Assembly (NCBI RefSeq): GCF_002259415.1
Contig: NZ_NPFY01000028.1
Location: forward strand, 124,001 to 188,000
Source: Rhodococcus sp. 14-2470-1b
Lineage (GTDB): Bacteria > Actinomycetota > Actinomycetes > Mycobacteriales > Mycobacteriaceae
Direction of reading: 5' to 3'
Length of the DNA: 64,000 nucleotides
A model generated the notes under the pieces. That model was not told where the DNA came from, searched no databases, and worked only from the letters and a program-made list of their open reading frames with translations. Positions 27,741 through 35,586 of the stretch are shown here, piece after piece. Made by a program: the position numbers and the translations under genes. Each line of letters starts with the position of its first letter. Within the stretch, counting starts at the first letter, position 1.

Positions 27741-29045
27741 TCAGGCCGGTACCGATTCCCCCAGCTCGACTGCGGACAGGGCGTCGCCGACGAGGCCGGC
27801 AGCAAGAGTGTTGCCGCCGGAGGGATCGATGAGCAGAAAACTTCCCGTGTGCCGGTTGACGGCATAGTCGTCGGCGACGATCGGCTCTGCGACACGCACC
27901 GAGATGCGTCCGATGTCGTTCAGTTCCAACGATTCCGGTGAAGGCTCGGCTGTGAGGTTTTGCTCGTCGAACTTCTCGACGAGTGTGCCGACGATGGCTT
28001 GGGTCGTACGGGTACCGTGCTTGAGCAGCAGGCGGGCACCGGGACGCAGCGGCTTCTCGGCGAGCCAGCAGACGGTGGCGTCGAACTCGCCGATCGGCTC
28101 GGGAGCGTCCTGCGGCGAAACGATGGTGTCGCCTCGGGAGACGTCGACGTCGTCGGCAAGGATCAGCGTGACGCTGCGCCCTGCGTGTGCGGAATCGAGT
28201 TCTCCGTCGGCAGTGTGGATTCGCTCGACGGTGGTACGGGTTCCGGAGGGCAACACGATCACCTCGTCCCCGGGGGCGACGGCTCCCGCCGCGACCTGGC
28301 CCGCGTAACCGCGGTAATCGGGGTAGTCGGCTGTCCGCGGACGGATGACGTACTGCACCGGGAACCGCAGGCCGACTCGATGGGGCTCGGCGTCGACGGG
28401 AACGGATTCGAGGTGCTCGATGAGCGTGGGACCGTCGTAGTACGGCGTGTTCGTCGACCTAACCGCGACGTTGTCACCGTGCAGCGCGGACACCGGAATC
28501 TCGACGACGTCCTCCGACGCCCACCCGAGTGAGGATGTCAGCGAGTTGAACTCGGCCGAGATGTCCGCGAACACCTGTGCGGGATCCTCGACGAGGTCGA
28601 TCTTGTTGACCGCGAGTACCAGCTTCGGCACACCGAGGAGCGCCAGAACAGCAGCGTGACGACGAGTCTGCGTGATGACACCTTTGCGGGCGTCGACCAG
28701 CAGGATCACCAACTGCGCCGTCGACGCACCGGACACCGTGTTACGCGTGTACTGGACGTGACCGGGAGTGTCGGCGAGCACGAAAGACCGTGCAGGCGTT
28801 GCGAAGTAGCGGTAGGCGACGTCGATCGTGATGCCTTGCTCGCGTTCGGCTCGGAGGCCGTCCACCAGTAGCGACAGGTCGGGTGTGCTCAGGCCACGAT
28901 CGACCGACGCCCGGGTGACGGCGTCGATCTGGTCTGCCAGCACCGATTTGGTGTCGTACAGCAACCGTCCGACGAGTGTCGATTTACCGTCGTCGACGCT
29001 ACCGGCGGTGGCGAGGCGAAGAAGCTGCGAACCAGATGTGGACAT
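27741..29045 (-). CDS. cysN: Sulfate adenylyltransferase, GTPase subunit
   Basis: CysN, 434 residues, is the regulatory GTPase subunit of ATP sulfurylase; with CysD it makes adenosine 5'-phosphosulfate (APS) from sulfate. P-loop GSVDDGKST is near residue 16, DTPGHVQYTRN is G3 and NKIDL is G4, followed by two EF-Tu-like beta domains. It ends without a CysC (APS kinase) domain, unlike the fused CysNC I recall from M. tuberculosis. That fits the neighbouring CysH being an APS reductase, so no PAPS is needed for assimilation. ATG 29045 is 2 nt after the cysD stop. Confidence 0.95.
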   Translation of the reverse strand: MSTSGSQLLRLATAGSVDDGKSTLVGRLLYDTKSVLADQIDAVTRASVDRGLSTPDLSLLVDGLRAEREQGITIDVAYRYFATPARSFVLADTPGHVQYTRNTVSGASTAQLVILLVDARKGVITQTRRHAAVLALLGVPKLVLAVNKIDLVEDPAQVFADISAEFNSLTSSLGWASEDVVEIPVSALHGDNVAVRSTNTPYYDGPTLIEHLESVPVDAEPHRVGLRFPVQYVIRPRTADYPDYRGYAGQVAAGAVAPGDEVIVLPSGTRTTVERIHTADGELDSAHAGRSVTLILADDVDVSRGDTIVSPQDAPEPIGEFDATVCWLAEKPLRPGARLLLKHGTRTTQAIVGTLVEKFDEQNLTAEPSPESLELNDIGRISVRVAEPIVADDYAVNRHTGSFLLIDPSGGNTLAAGLVGDALSAVELGESVPA

Positions 29046-29047
29046 GC

Positions 29048-29983
29048 TCAGAAGTATCCTTCGCGCTTGCGGTCTTCCATGGCTGCCTCGGAGACGCGGT
29101 CGTCGCCTCGGGTGGCGCCACGTTCGGTGAGGCGGGATGCGGCGACCTCGGCGAGGATGGCCTCGTTGTCCGCGGCGTCGGACAGGACGGCGCCCGTGGT
29201 GGATCCGTCGCCCACGGTGCGGTAGCGCACCGACAGTGTCTGCAGCTCTTCGGCGTCCGTCGGACCGCCCCACACGCCCGGGGTCATCCACATGCCGTCG
29301 CGCTGATAGACCGGGCGCTGATGGGCGTAGTAGATGCTCGCCAATTCGACGTTGTCCCGCGCAATGTAGCGCCAGATGTCGAGCTCGGTGAAGTTGCTGA
29401 GGGGGAAGACACGGACCTGCTCACCGGGGGAGTGCTTGCCGTTGTAAAGGTTCCACAACTCGGGGCGCTGCTTCTTCGGGTCCCACTGGCCGAATGCGTT
29501 GCGCAGCGAGAAGATCCGTTCCTTGGCGCGGGCGCGCTCTTCGTCGCGGCGCGCACCACCGAAGACCGCATCGAAGCGGTTCTCCGAGATGGCGTCGAGC
29601 AGGGGAACGGTCTGCAAGGGGTTGCGAATGCCGTCGGGACGCTCGGTGAGGCGGCCGTCGGCGAGGTAGTCCTCGACCTTCGCGACGTGCAGGCGCAGGT
29701 TGTACTTCGCGACGACGTAGTCACGGAAGTCCAGCACCTCCTGCAGATTGTGCCCGGTGTCCACGTGGAGAAGCGCGAACGGAAGCGGTGCGGGCCAGAA
29801 GGCCTTGATCGCCAGGTGCAGCAGGACCGTGGAGTCCTTACCGCCGGAGAACAGGATCACCGGGCGTTCGAATTCGCCTGCGACCTCGCGGAAGATGTGG
29901 ATTGCCTCGGACTCGAGTGCGTCGAGAGTGTCGAAGCGCGCGCTGTCGACTCGGGGGCGATCCGTTGCTGTGTTCACGGTCAT
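29048..29983 (-). CDS. cysD: Sulfate adenylyltransferase, catalytic subunit
   Basis: CysD, 311 residues, is the catalytic subunit of ATP sulfurylase. It belongs to the PP-loop ATP pyrophosphatase family, with ILFSGGKDSTVLLHLA near residue 43. FALLHVDTGHNLQEVLDFRD, FDAVFGGARRDEERARAKER and the C-terminal DRKREGYF are all characteristic. The ATG at 29983 overlaps the cysH TGA as ATGA. Together with CysN it commits sulfate to reduction. Confidence 0.96.
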   Translation of the reverse strand: MTVNTATDRPRVDSARFDTLDALESEAIHIFREVAGEFERPVILFSGGKDSTVLLHLAIKAFWPAPLPFALLHVDTGHNLQEVLDFRDYVVAKYNLRLHVAKVEDYLADGRLTERPDGIRNPLQTVPLLDAISENRFDAVFGGARRDEERARAKERIFSLRNAFGQWDPKKQRPELWNLYNGKHSPGEQVRVFPLSNFTELDIWRYIARDNVELASIYYAHQRPVYQRDGMWMTPGVWGGPTDAEELQTLSVRYRTVGDGSTTGAVLSDAADNEAILAEVAASRLTERGATRGDDRVSEAAMEDRKREGYF

Positions 29984-30690
29984 GAGGCGTGCAACCCACA
30001 TTCGGTCTTGGCCTTGCCGGCCCACCGACCGCTACGCGGATCGGCGCCGGGGGCAGGTTTGACGGTGCACGGCGCGCACCCGATCGATGGATATCCCTCG
30101 TCGACGAGTGGATTGACGAGGATGGAGTGTTCGTCGATGTAGCGCTGCATGTCGTCGTCGGACCACGCGGCGATCGGGTTGATCTTCACCAGGCCGAATG
30201 CGTCGTCGAACGAGACGAGGGGAGCGTTGGCGCGGGTCGGTGCCTCCACGCGTCGGATACCGGTGACCCAGGCGCTGTAGTTGGCGAGCTCCTTGCGCAA
30301 CGGTGCGACCTTGCGCAGTGCGCAGCATCGGTTGGGTTCGCGCGCGAACAGGTCCTTGCCTTCGGTCGAATCCTGTTCGGCAACAGTCTGCTCGGCGCGT
30401 GCGTTGATGACGTTCACCCCGTACACGGCTTCCACCGCGTCGCGCGTGCCGATGGTTTCCGCGAAGTGGTAGCCGGTGTCGAGGAACAACACGTCGACGT
30501 TCGGGTGTACCTGCGCGGCGAGGTGAACGAGAACGGCATCCTGCATGTTGGACGCCACGATGTAGTCGTTGCCGAACTCTCGTTCGGTCCACTCGAGCAG
30601 TTCGACGGCATTGGCGCCGTCCAACTCCCTCGCGCCTCGCTCGGCGATCGATTTCAGCTGATCGACCGACAGGTCCAGTCTGGTAGTCAT
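29980..30690 (-). CDS. cysH: Adenylylsulfate (APS) reductase
   Basis: CysH, 236 residues, reduces APS to sulfite with thioredoxin. The PP-loop region (VASNMQDAVLVHLAAQVHPN) is followed by LDTGYHF. The four cysteines of an iron-sulfur cluster are visible as NRCCALRK and IGCAPCT, which marks the APS-using, 4Fe-4S type rather than the PAPS enzyme. The C-terminal KTECGLH carries the catalytic Cys. ATG 30690 overlaps the sir stop as ATGA; longer readings of the frame are inside sir and were not used. Absence of CysC in the operon agrees with APS as substrate. Confidence 0.95.
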   Translation of the reverse strand: MTTRLDLSVDQLKSIAERGARELDGANAVELLEWTEREFGNDYIVASNMQDAVLVHLAAQVHPNVDVLFLDTGYHFAETIGTRDAVEAVYGVNVINARAEQTVAEQDSTEGKDLFAREPNRCCALRKVAPLRKELANYSAWVTGIRRVEAPTRANAPLVSFDDAFGLVKINPIAAWSDDDMQRYIDEHSILVNPLVDEGYPSIGCAPCTVKPAPGADPRSGRWAGKAKTECGLHAS

Positions 30691-32420
30691 CGCAAATCCG
30701 CCTCGTCTGCTCGCACGGCCCATTGAGCGAACCGTTCGCCTTCGCCTCTGTGCTTCACGAAATTCCGCACCACTCGCTCGATGTAGTCACCGAGTTCGGT
30801 GCTGTTCACCTTGTGCTGGCGCAGCTTCCGGCCGAACGCACTGTCCAGGCCGAGGCTGCCTCCTAGATGAACCTGGAATCCCTCGACCTGATTCCCTGCA
30901 CCGTCGTCGACGAGCATTCCCTTGAATCCGATGTCGGCGATCTGGGAGCGCGCGCACGAGTTGGGGCAGCCGTTGATGTTGATGGTGACGGGTACGTCGA
31001 GCTGTGCGTTGATGTCCTCGAGTCGTGCTTCCAGATCGGGAACGAGAACCTGTGAGCGCTTTCGAGTTTCAGCGAAGGACAACTTGCAGAACTCGATTCC
31101 GCTGCAGGCCATCAGGTTCTTGCGCCAGTGCGACGGACGGGCAGGCAGTCCGAGCGCGTCGAGGTCCGAGATGAGCTGCTCGAGCTTGTCGTCGGGGACG
31201 TCGAGGACGATCAGTTTCTGATACGGAGTGAACCGCAGACGATCCGATCCGGCCTTCTCGGCGGCGTCGGCGACCTTGGCCATGATGGTGCCGGAGATGC
31301 GGCCGGCGATCGGCGCGACGCCGACGGCGTTGAGTCCGTTCTTCAGTTTCTGGATGCCGACGTGATCGCGGGGGCGGGACGGCTTCTCGGGCGCCGGGCC
31401 GTCGATCAGCTTGCGGTGCAGGTACTCGTCCTCGAGGACCTGACGGAACTTCTCGATGCCCCAATCCTTGATCAGGAACTTCAGACGAGCCTTGGTGCGC
31501 AGACGGCGATATCCGTAGTCGCGGAAGATCGAGACGACGCCTTCCCACACGTCCGGCACGTCTTCGAGGGGCACCCAGACGCCGACGCGCTGGGCCAACA
31601 TGGGGTTGGTCGACAGTCCGCCGCCGACCCACAGGTCCAGACCCGGTCCGTGCTCGGGGTGATTCACACCGATGAAGGCGCAGTCGTTGATCTCGTGCAC
31701 CACGTCCTGCAGGCCGGAGATCGCCGTCTTGAACTTGCGCGGAAGGTTCGAGTACTCGGGCTTGCCGATGTAGCGCTCGACGATTTCGTCGATAGCCGAC
31801 GTGGGATCGAGCACCTCGTCCACAGCTTCACCGGCGAGGGGAGACCCGAGCACGACACGCGGGCAGTCGCCGCACGCCTCGGTGGTCTTCAGCCCGACGG
31901 CCTCGATACGACGCCAGATCTCGGGGACGTTCTCGACCTCGATCCAGTGATATTGGACGTTCTCGCGATCCGACAGATCGGCCGTGTCACGGGCGAACTC
32001 CTGGGAGATTCCGGCGAGGGTGCGGAACTGTTCGAGGTTCAGCGCACCCGCGTCGCAACGGATGCGCATCATGAAGTACTTGGCTTCGAGCAGGTCGATG
32101 TTCTCGTCACCGGTGAACGTGCCGTCGTAGCCCTGTTCGCGCTGGGTGTAGAGACCCCACCAGCGAAACCGGCCGCGTAGGTCGCCCTTGTCGATGCTGT
32201 CGAAACCCTGCTTCGAATAGATGTTCTCGATACGAGCGCGGACGTTGAGCGGGTTGTCGTCCTTCTTGGATTGCTCGTTGGCGTTGAGAGGTTCGCGGTA
32301 ACCGAGCGCCCACTGTCCTTCGGCTCGGCGCTTGGTCGGCCTGGCGGTGCGCTCCCTCGGGGCTACGCCAGCAGGCGTGGACGAGGCGGCGGACGTGGCC
32401 GCGTCGGTTGTCGACGACAT
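30687..32420 (-). CDS. sir: Ferredoxin-dependent sulfite reductase (nitrite/sulfite reductase family)
   Basis: A 577-residue siroheme/4Fe-4S reductase. It has the duplicated half-domain layout of the family and the cluster-binding pair CSGIEFCKL and GCPNSCAR near the C-terminal third. TEACGDCPRVVLGSPLAG and the AINDCAFIGVNHPEHGPGLD-like segment near the middle are also typical. Sequence alone cannot cleanly separate sulfite from nitrite reductase. The operon (cysH, cysD, cysN, siroheme chelatase) argues for six-electron reduction of sulfite to sulfide. ATG 32420 has a CCAGGAG site 7 nt upstream; the first 30 or so residues are Ser/Thr/Ala-rich. A leaderless poly-cysteine ORF lies 130 nt upstream. 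Confidence 0.92.
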   Translation of the reverse strand: MSSTTDAATSAASSTPAGVAPRERTARPTKRRAEGQWALGYREPLNANEQSKKDDNPLNVRARIENIYSKQGFDSIDKGDLRGRFRWWGLYTQREQGYDGTFTGDENIDLLEAKYFMMRIRCDAGALNLEQFRTLAGISQEFARDTADLSDRENVQYHWIEVENVPEIWRRIEAVGLKTTEACGDCPRVVLGSPLAGEAVDEVLDPTSAIDEIVERYIGKPEYSNLPRKFKTAISGLQDVVHEINDCAFIGVNHPEHGPGLDLWVGGGLSTNPMLAQRVGVWVPLEDVPDVWEGVVSIFRDYGYRRLRTKARLKFLIKDWGIEKFRQVLEDEYLHRKLIDGPAPEKPSRPRDHVGIQKLKNGLNAVGVAPIAGRISGTIMAKVADAAEKAGSDRLRFTPYQKLIVLDVPDDKLEQLISDLDALGLPARPSHWRKNLMACSGIEFCKLSFAETRKRSQVLVPDLEARLEDINAQLDVPVTININGCPNSCARSQIADIGFKGMLVDDGAGNQVEGFQVHLGGSLGLDSAFGRKLRQHKVNSTELGDYIERVVRNFVKHRGEGERFAQWAVRADEADLR

Positions 32421-32550
32421 CGGTGTGCTCCTGGCTCTATCGGCTTCCGGGCCGCTGCAGGGAGAGGGCTGGTTCTCACCGCGGGCGCGCATCCGGACGG
32501 ATCGTTCTGACTTCGTGCGTGGAGATCGGTCGAGCTGGCCGGCGTAGAGC

Positions 32551-32646
32551 TCAGCTGCAGACTCGACAACAAGGACACGATGAACTGCACACACGCTTGA
32601 GATCGACGTGGCGACGCGCCACGAGCGGGATCCCAGAGTCAGTCAC
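32551..32646 (-). CDS. Leaderless poly-cysteine leader peptide upstream of sir
   Basis: A 31-codon ORF on the minus strand runs from GTG 32646 to TGA 32553-32551. It contains RRHVDLKRVCSSSCPCCRVC with five Cys codons (residues 20, 24, 26, 27, 30), the last just before the stop. A CACAAT -10 box lies exactly 7 nt upstream, so the message should be leaderless. It precedes sir, the first gene of the sulfate reduction operon, by 130 nt. This matches the class of leaderless poly-cysteine short ORFs shown in mycobacteria to attenuate downstream genes when cysteine is plentiful. An in-frame ATG 12 nt upstream of the GTG exists but overlaps the -10 box and is not preferred. Confidence 0.8.
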   Translation of the reverse strand: MTDSGIPLVARRHVDLKRVCSSSCPCCRVCS

Positions 32647-32662
32647 GCGGACCATTGTGCCA
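32647..32662 (-). promoter_or_regulatory. Promoter of the sir leader ORF (leaderless, extended -10)
   Basis: On the minus strand TGG-CACAAT (hexamer 32654-32659) is followed by 7 nt and GTG 32646. No clear -35 is seen. The geometry is the same as at the subI leader. Confidence 0.55.
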
Positions 32663-32691
32663 CGTCATTCCCGCTGGTCCGACCGCGGCAG

Positions 32692-32723
32692 GCCTATTTA
32701 CCCACGATTTTGGGTAAATAGGC
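32692..32723. promoter_or_regulatory. 32-bp AT-rich inverted repeat between sir and hemW
   Basis: Perfect 13-bp arms GCCTATTTACCCA (32692-32704) and TGGGTAAATAGGC (32711-32723) flank a 6-nt centre CGATTT. It stands out from the GC-rich surroundings. It lies 46-77 nt upstream of the inferred sir leader transcript start and about 95 nt upstream of hemW. It is placed as a binding site for a dimeric regulator of either gene; a transcript hairpin is the alternative. Confidence 0.6.
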
Positions 32724-32805
32724 AGGCAGAGGGCCGGAAACTTGCTTCGCGCCTACGACACGTGGCTGCGAGCCTGCGAGGTGAATCGGTGTGTTCGACT
32801 TCTGG

Positions 32806-32817
32806 GACACTGGAGCG
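32806..32817 (+). promoter_or_regulatory. Leaderless promoter of hemW (-10 box)
   Basis: TGG-GACACT (hexamer 32806-32811) is followed by 6 nt and GTG 32818. The same TGGGACACTGGAG string precedes recO (42285-42297), which supports 32818 as the true hemW start. Confidence 0.45.
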
Positions 32818-34026
32818 GTGAACCTGCTCGCTACCCCGCCCGTCCCACTCGCCCTGCCCGACGAGGCGTTCGACGGAATCGGACAGCGGCCGTTCGGAAT
32901 CTACGTCCACGTCCCGTTCTGTGCGACGCGGTGCGGGTACTGCGATTTCAACACCTACACAGCCGGTGAACTGGGCACCTCCGCATCTCCCGAGTCCTGG
33001 ATGGACGGCCTGCGGCGCGAGCTCGACGCTGCGGCCGCATTGATCGACGCGCGCCTCGGACACGTCCCGACGGCCGACACCGTGTTCGTCGGTGGTGGCA
33101 CGCCGTCTCTTCTCGGCGGAGCCGGTCTTTCCGACGTGCTGGCCGCCGTGCGCGCGAGCGTCGGACTGACTCAGGGTGCCGAGGTCACGACGGAATCGAA
33201 CCCGGAATCGACGTCTCCACAGTTCTTCGAGCAACTTCGTGCCGCAGGATTCACCCGAGTTTCACTCGGCATGCAGTCCGCCGCACAGCACGTGCTGGCC
33301 GTCCTGGATCGCACGCACACGCCCGGCCGGGCTGTGGCCGCTGCGAAGGAGGCGCGCGAGGCAGGCTTCGAGCACGTGAACCTGGACCTCATCTACGGAA
33401 CACCGGGGGAGAGGGACGAGGACCTCGACGCGTCGTTGGCCGCAGTGCTCGACGCAGGCGTCGACCACGTGTCCGCGTACGCGTTGATCGTCGAGGACGG
33501 TACGGCGATGGCTCGCAAGGTGCGTCGCGGAGAACTCCCGATGCCCGACGACGATGTTCTCGCCAGTCGCTACGAGCGGATCGATGCCGTGCTCGACGCT
33601 GCAGGCCTGCACTGGTACGAGGTGTCCAACTGGGCAACCGGCGCCGACGCCGAGTGCAAGCACAACATCGGCTACTGGAACGGCGGTGACTGGTGGGGCG
33701 CCGGACCCGGTGCACACAGCCACATCGGCGGCACGCGCTTCTGGAACGTCAAGCACCCTGCCCGATATGCGGACGATCTGGCGTCCGGCGCGCTGCCGAT
33801 CGCGGGCAGCGAACGGCTGACGACAGAGGATCGTCACCTCGAGGATCTGATGTTGAAGATTCGGTTGCGCACCGGGTTACCCGCCGACGTGCTGAGCGAC
33901 GCCGAACGCCGGGCAGCGGCCCAGGTCGTTGCCGACGGCCTGATGACTTTCGGTGACGGCAACTATGTGCTGACCGACCGTGGGCGCCTGCTCGCCGACG
34001 CCGTCGTCAGGACCATCGCGGCCTGA
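32818..34026 (+). CDS. hemW: Radical SAM heme chaperone HemW
   Basis: HemW, 402 residues, is a radical SAM protein related to coproporphyrinogen dehydrogenase that hands heme to target proteins; older annotations call it HemN. The cluster motif is HVPFCATRCGYCDF (CxxxCxxC), followed by the SAM-binding VFVGGGTPSLLGG. SLGMQSAAQHVLAVLDRTHT and the C-terminal HemN_C region (EDLMLKIRLRTGLPADVLSD) are present. GTG 32818 is chosen because a -10 box sits 6 nt upstream; GTG 32791 with an AGGTGA site would add 9 residues. It is divergent from the sulfite reductase operon and convergent with a small conserved gene. Confidence 0.92.
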   Translation: MNLLATPPVPLALPDEAFDGIGQRPFGIYVHVPFCATRCGYCDFNTYTAGELGTSASPESWMDGLRRELDAAAALIDARLGHVPTADTVFVGGGTPSLLGGAGLSDVLAAVRASVGLTQGAEVTTESNPESTSPQFFEQLRAAGFTRVSLGMQSAAQHVLAVLDRTHTPGRAVAAAKEAREAGFEHVNLDLIYGTPGERDEDLDASLAAVLDAGVDHVSAYALIVEDGTAMARKVRRGELPMPDDDVLASRYERIDAVLDAAGLHWYEVSNWATGADAECKHNIGYWNGGDWWGAGPGAHSHIGGTRFWNVKHPARYADDLASGALPIAGSERLTTEDRHLEDLMLKIRLRTGLPADVLSDAERRAAAQVVADGLMTFGDGNYVLTDRGRLLADAVVRTIAA

Positions 34027-34051
34027 CCGGTCGTGGTGGGGACCGTCAGGC
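34021..34051. terminator. Bidirectional terminator-like hairpin built on both stop codons
   Basis: GCCTGAC (34021-34027) pairs with GTCAGGC (34045-34051), and the inner GGTC/GACC can extend the stem. The TGA of hemW and the TGA of the convergent gene both lie inside the arms. It has no U tract. Confidence 0.45.
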
Positions 34052-34351
34052 GCCGAGGACGTCGTAGTCGAAGACTCGGGCGTGTAGAACCGTCCGGTTT
34101 CGTAGCGCGGCGCGTACTGCGCGATGCAAGCCGTCCTCGAGGTAGACCACGCCGCGATAGTGGACGGCGTGGGGGAACAGGTCTCCGTAGAAGGTGGAGT
34201 CCTCGGACAGAAGCCGATCGAGCTCGAGCACCTTCGTCGTGGTGACGATCTCGTCCAGTCGCAGCTGCCGTGGCGGGATCTTGGACCAGTCCCGCAGGGA
34301 GAGACCGTGCTCCGGGTACGGCTTCCCGTCGCGTACGCCCTTGAAGATCAT
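34046..34351 (-). CDS. Conserved actinobacterial protein, 101 residues
   Basis: A 101-residue cytoplasmic protein with no family name I can assign. It begins MIFKGVRDGKPYPEHGLSLR, contains IPPRQLRLDEIVTTTKVLEL and SEDSTFYGDLFPHAVHYRG, and ends with YLEDGLHRAVRAALRNRTVL followed by HARVFDYD. The layout (DEIVTT, then LEDGLHRA, then ALRNRTVLHARV) is reminiscent of ParB/sulfiredoxin-like small domains, but this is weak. Mycobacteria carry a protein of the same size beside hrcA (Rv2375). ATG 34351 is chosen by that length; the frame is open upstream with only poor starts. It is divergent from hrcA. Confidence 0.7.
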   Translation of the reverse strand: MIFKGVRDGKPYPEHGLSLRDWSKIPPRQLRLDEIVTTTKVLELDRLLSEDSTFYGDLFPHAVHYRGVVYLEDGLHRAVRAALRNRTVLHARVFDYDVLGA

Positions 34352-34479
34352 GCGGTGAACGTCGTCGAGGTCGAGTAGGTCACCGCACCACAGTAAGGCC
34401 TTGGACGGCTCGTGTTCGTGGCGGCTACTAGACTCAGACTGTTGACAACCGCGTGACCGAACGAACCGAAGGGGGGAAC

Positions 34480-35523
34480 GTGTCGAGCACCGAGGACAGG
34501 CGATTCGAAGTTCTGCGTGCAATCGTCGCGGATTACGTCTCCACTCAGGAACCGGTCGGCTCCCGGGCGTTGGTGGAGCGTCACAACCTGGGCGTGTCGA
34601 GCGCGACCGTCCGTAACGATATGGCGGTGCTCGAGGCCGAGGGCTACATCGCGCAGCCGCACACCAGCTCCGGTCGTGTCCCCACCGACAAGGGGTACCG
34701 GCAGTTCGTGGACCGCATCGCGGACGTCAAACCGCTGTCGTCCGCCGAGCGCCGGGCGATTCTGGAGTTTCTCGAGAACGGCGTCGACCTCGACGACGTG
34801 TTGCGACGCGGTGTGCGGCTGCTGGCCCAGCTGACTCGTCAGGTGGCGGTCGTGCAGTACCCGACGCTGTCGGTGTCCTCGGTTCGTCATCTCGAGATCG
34901 TGGCGCTGACGCCGGCTCGACTGCTGATGGTGCTCATCACGGACTCGGGTCGCGTCGATCAGCGGATCGTGGAACTCGGAGACGTCATCGACGACGACGA
35001 GCTGGCGCAACTGCGTCGCCTGCTCGGTGGCGCGATGGAAGGCAAGCGGCTGGCTGCGGCGTCGGCTGCCGTCGCCGAGCTCGCGGAGAACTCGCCCGCA
35101 TCCCTTCGCGACGCCATCATCCGGTCGGCAACTGTTCTGATCGAATCGCTCGTCGAACATCCCGAGGAACGGTTGGTCCTCGGCGGAACCGCGAATCTGA
35201 CGCGCAACGCGGCGGACTTCGCGGGCGACGCAGGCTTCCCCGGCTCCTTACGCGGTGTCCTCGAAGCGCTCGAGGAACAGGTCGTGGTGCTCAAGCTTCT
35301 TGCCGTGACGCAGGACACGCGCACGGTCACCGTCCGGATCGGCGAGGAAACCCAGGTCGAGGAGATGCGCGGCACCTCGGTGATTTCCACTGGATACGGT
35401 TCGGCTGGCATGGTGCTCGGTGGCATGGGTGTGCTGGGGCCCACGCGGATGGACTATCCAGGAACAATCGCATCGGTTGCGGCCGTTGCGAGATACATCG
35501 GAGAAGTGCTCGCAGAACGCTGA
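34480..35523 (+). CDS. hrcA: Heat-inducible transcription repressor HrcA
   Basis: HrcA, 347 residues, represses chaperonin genes by binding the CIRCE element; its activity depends on GroE. The N-terminal winged helix reads [20 protein letters not shown] and [20 protein letters not shown], followed by [17 protein letters not shown]. The GAF-like middle and the C-terminal [20 protein letters not shown] are typical. I chose GTG 34480, preceded by a GGGGGG run 3 nt away and matching the N-terminus of mycobacterial HrcA; GTG 34453 would add 9 residues. A -10 box TAGACT lies at 34429-34434. No CIRCE inverted repeat is visible upstream. It is followed by dnaJ2. Confidence 0.95.
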   Translation: MSSTEDRRFEVLRAIVADYVSTQEPVGSRALVERHNLGVSSATVRNDMAVLEAEGYIAQPHTSSGRVPTDKGYRQFVDRIADVKPLSSAERRAILEFLENGVDLDDVLRRGVRLLAQLTRQVAVVQYPTLSVSSVRHLEIVALTPARLLMVLITDSGRVDQRIVELGDVIDDDELAQLRRLLGGAMEGKRLAAASAAVAELAENSPASLRDAIIRSATVLIESLVEHPEERLVLGGTANLTRNAADFAGDAGFPGSLRGVLEALEEQVVVLKLLAVTQDTRTVTVRIGEETQVEEMRGTSVISTGYGSAGMVLGGMGVLGPTRMDYPGTIASVAAVARYIGEVLAER

Positions 35524-35586
35524 GCACCTCCAGCTCGACTGCATCGGCTCGATCAACCAAGAACAGATTCGAAGAAAGAGACTCAC

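Noticed and set aside
34352..34479. CIRCE operator upstream of hrcA
   Set aside because: No TTAGCACTC/GAGTGCTAA-type inverted repeat could be found in the gap.
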